Shown here one piece after another: positions 31,971 through 33,689 of a stretch of 33,689 nt of DNA. The position numbers were made by a program, and so were the translations under genes. The notes under the pieces were generated by a model. It did not search any database and had not been told where the DNA came from. It saw nothing but the letters and a program-made list of their open reading frames with translations. This DNA is from Clostridia bacterium. GTDB lineage: Bacteria; Bacillota; Clostridia; Christensenellales; CAG-138. Numbering within the stretch: the first letter of the stretch is position 1; each line of letters opens with the position of its first letter. Location: contig JAFOQN010000032.1 in the NCBI GenBank assembly GCA_017393775.1, positions 1 through 33,689 on the forward strand, in the 5' to 3' direction.

Positions 31971-33278
31971 TTACTCCTCAAATACACGCAAAATGAGTTC
32001 CGTTCCATCCGAAAAAGTACGGATACTGACGCCGAGCGCTCGCTCGACTTCCGACAGCAGCATGCCGTCCAAAAAAACGTCCTCTGTCTCCCGCAGCATA
32101 TTTTTCGGGATCAGAAGCGGATCGGAAAGCGATTTGTCCTGCAGCTCTGTCAAAAGGTCGCTCCCGGTGACAAGTCCCGCGACATGCACGTTTCCGCCGA
32201 ACCAGAGGTTCGGGATCGGAAATAGATCCGTTTGGATCCCGTAAGGTTCCAGTTCTTTGTACAGTTCCCGGAAGAACGGATATGCCGCCGTTCCGCCGGC
32301 GATGGAAAAACGTTTCGGTTCTTTTCGATTTTGCTGTTCGGATAGCGCATAACGGAAGTCTTCCTCGAACATTCGTAAGAGACCGACGCCGTTTTCGATC
32401 TGATCGTATTCTTCATACGCCTCAGGCTTTGGCAGCGGAATACCGGCGTTCAGATACCATTCGTCCGAAAGAAAAACGAGTCTCGTTCCGAATCTTGCCA
32501 GATACTCCTTCTGCAGCGGTTCAACCGTTTCGATCACCGCTATGCTTTGCTCCGAATCAAACGTGCCGAGTTCTGTCAATCCTTCCCGGTATTTTGTTAC
32601 GCCGACCGGAACAATCGCAACAGACGAGCAAGCCGGAACGAGCGAGGTAAGGTCTGAAAGCGACTTTTGCAAAACTTCACCGTCGTTTAATCCGCGGCAG
32701 AGAACGATCTGTGCGTTGAATCGCAGTCCGGCGTTTTTCAGCTGTGTCAACCGTTCCATAATCTTTCCGGCAGACGGATTGCGCATGATTTTTGTTCGAA
32801 TCGCAGGATCGGTCGCATGAACGGAAACGTACAGAGGACTGACGCGGCGGTCAAGAATACGCTGAAACTCCGCATCGGAGACATTTGTCAGCGTTACATA
32901 GTTGCCCATGATGAACGACATGCGCCAGTCGTCATCCTTGACGTTCAGACTGCTTCGGACGCCTTTCGGCATCTGATCGATGAAGCAGAACACGCAATGG
33001 TTTCGGCACGTCATCATACGGCTCATCAGTGTCGTTTCAAAGCACAGACCGAGCGGTTCGTATTCGTCCTTTCTGAGAACGATCGAAAGCGGCTTCCCTT
33101 CTCGTTCAAGATCGAGCTTCAAAGCGCGTTGTGCTGTCAGAGCTTCATAATCAATGAGATCGATGACCGGCGTATCATTGATGCGAAAAAGGACGTCGCC
33201 GCACTGTACGCCTGCTTTTTCGGCAGGCGTGCCGTGCTCTACAAATGTGATCGGTTGACCTTTTACGCATATTTCCAT
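31971..33278 (-). CDS. DUF512 radical-SAM-like protein with N-terminal PDZ
   Basis: A 435-residue protein conserved next to der in clostridia. A PDZ-like domain (residues 1-65) comes first. CRNHCVFCFIDQMPKGVR then provides a CxxxCxxC cluster that suits a radical SAM [4Fe-4S] site, and the MGNYVTLTNVSDAEF and PLYVSVHATDP blocks follow a TIM-barrel-like order. The C-terminal DUF512 part contains IAGGTAAYPFF and VTGSDLLTEL. Its reaction is unknown to me. ATG 33278 has only AAGG in the -10 region before it; that box ends 6 nt upstream, so it may be leaderless. It is the first gene of the operon with der and plsY. Confidence 0.9.
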   Translation of the reverse strand: MEICVKGQPITFVEHGTPAEKAGVQCGDVLFRINDTPVIDLIDYEALTAQRALKLDLEREGKPLSIVLRKDEYEPLGLCFETTLMSRMMTCRNHCVFCFIDQMPKGVRSSLNVKDDDWRMSFIMGNYVTLTNVSDAEFQRILDRRVSPLYVSVHATDPAIRTKIMRNPSAGKIMERLTQLKNAGLRFNAQIVLCRGLNDGEVLQKSLSDLTSLVPACSSVAIVPVGVTKYREGLTELGTFDSEQSIAVIETVEPLQKEYLARFGTRLVFLSDEWYLNAGIPLPKPEAYEEYDQIENGVGLLRMFEEDFRYALSEQQNRKEPKRFSIAGGTAAYPFFRELYKELEPYGIQTDLFPIPNLWFGGNVHVAGLVTGSDLLTELQDKSLSDPLLIPKNMLRETEDVFLDGMLLSEVERALGVSIRTFSDGTELILRVFEE

Positions 33279-33284
33279 AAATAT

Positions 33285-33313
33285 ACCTTATCACATCTCC
33301 GGATGTTTTGCAA
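33285..33313 (-). promoter_or_regulatory. Promoter of DUF512-der-plsY
   Basis: On the minus strand TTGCAA (33308-33313) and TAAGGT (33285-33290) are 17 nt apart, with an extended TG before the -10. The -10 box ends 6 nt before ATG 33278. ACATC / GATGT arms (33293-33297 and 33302-33306) lie inside the spacer. Confidence 0.65.
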
Positions 33314-33326
33314 GAATGAAGCGAAC

Positions 33327-33355
33327 GAAAAAGCGCCTTCACACGGGAAGGCGCT
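33327..33355 (-). terminator. Rho-independent terminator after ppdK
   Basis: On the minus strand AGCGCCTTC, a 6-nt loop, GAAGGCGCT is a perfect 9-bp stem followed by TTTTCG. It lies 21 nt after the ppdK stop. Confidence 0.85.
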
Positions 33356-33376
33356 GATTCTCTTTAACCGAAAGGC

Positions 33377-33689
33377 TTATTTCGCTTCCTTGATCGCTGC
33401 CTGCGCAGCGGCAAGACGTGCGATCGGAACGCGGAACGGCGAGCAGGACACGTAGTTGAGGCCGATCTCATGGCAGAATTCGACGGACATCGGATCGCCG
33501 CCGTGTTCGCCGCAAATGCCGAGCTCGAGGTCCGGGCGCGCTTGCTTGCCGAGCGTGACAGCCATCTTCATGAGCTTGCCGACGCCGTTCTGGTCGAGAC
33601 GTGCGAACGGATCGGATTCATAGATCTTGGTGTCGTAGTACGCCTTCAGGAACTTGCCCGCGTCGTCACGGCTGAAGCCGAACGTCATC
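33377..33689 (-). CDS. ppdK: Pyruvate, phosphate dikinase, C-terminal end (runs off right edge)
   Basis: The last ~104 residues of a PEP-utilising enzyme; the frame is open to the window end. [17 protein letters not shown] followed by [18 protein letters not shown] is the C-terminal PEP/pyruvate-binding block of pyruvate phosphate dikinase, with the catalytic Cys in [10 protein letters not shown]. The enzyme interconverts pyruvate, ATP and phosphate with PEP, AMP and PPi, common in fermentative clostridia as a glycolytic or gluconeogenic step. It ends in a strong terminator, so it is separate from the DUF512 operon. Confidence 0.93.
   Translation of the reverse strand, partial: MTFGFSRDDAGKFLKAYYDTKIYESDPFARLDQNGVGKLMKMAVTLGKQARPDLELGICGEHGGDPMSVEFCHEIGLNYVSCSPFRVPIARLAAAQAAIKEAK

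Noticed and set aside
1..33689. CRISPR array, tRNA/rRNA genes, insertion sequences, phage or conjugation genes, toxin-antitoxin or defence islands
   Set aside because: I looked for repeats with regular spacing, transposase motifs and RNA gene signatures on both strands and found none. The gene content is housekeeping and sporulation throughout.

Overview
The window is chromosomal DNA from an endospore-forming, Gram-positive member of the Firmicutes, most likely a Clostridia-type lineage. The evidence is a dense set of sporulation genes (spoIIAA-spoIIAB-sigF, spoIVA, gpr, spoIIP), Firmicute operon contexts (scpA-scpB, murB-rapZ-whiA, asd-dapA-dapB) and strong AGGAGG-type ribosome binding sites. 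Base composition looks close to 50% GC. I see no rRNA, tRNA, CRISPR array, insertion sequence, phage gene or attachment site. The species cannot be named from the sequence alone.

Layout, left to right. (1) 1-5062, minus strand: dnaE, rlmD and the start of a GNAT acetyltransferase form one operon. (2) 5061-7815, minus: asd-dapA-dapB, the early diaminopimelate/lysine pathway that supplies peptidoglycan, with its own promoter and terminator. (3) 7812-11230, minus: the sporulation genes spoIVA, then a terminator, then gpr-spoIIP. (4) 11245-15460, plus: an ABC exporter, then a DUF2975 / small XRE regulator / DUF4153-type membrane protein operon behind a strong promoter and a palindrome. (5) 15477-20165, minus: a zinc-ribbon membrane protein; a site-2 protease-scpA-scpB-comEB operon; and a DacB/DacF-like protein whose catalytic serine has been lost. 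(6) 20170-27443, minus: a tightly overlapping operon murB-rapZ-whiA-methyltransferase-hslO-TPR protein-THUMP methyltransferase. (7) 27447-30010: an orphan solute-binding-like protein divergent from spoIIAA-spoIIAB-sigF, which runs into the 3' end of plsY. (8) 29970-33313, minus: DUF512 radical-SAM protein-der-plsY. (9) The right edge holds the C-terminal end of pyruvate phosphate dikinase.

The main functional themes are envelope and peptidoglycan supply (asd/dapA/dapB, murB, rapZ, plsY, DacB-like), sporulation (sigma-F switch, coat ATPase SpoIVA, SASP protease GPR, engulfment hydrolase SpoIIP) and chromosome or RNA maintenance (dnaE, ScpAB, WhiA, Der, RlmD). No obviously new multi-gene defence or mobile system is visible.

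The observations most worth a second look are: (a) four operon promoters whose -10 box sits exactly 6 nt before the first ATG, mostly with no Shine-Dalgarno sequence, which suggests leaderless mRNAs; (b) the DacB-like pseudoenzyme; (c) a shared CATAYGST motif before four sporulation genes; (d) intergenic Spo0A-box matches at spoIIA and inside the asd promoter; (e) a palindrome upstream of the DUF2975/XRE/DUF4153 operon; and (f) terminator stems that double as promoter elements.
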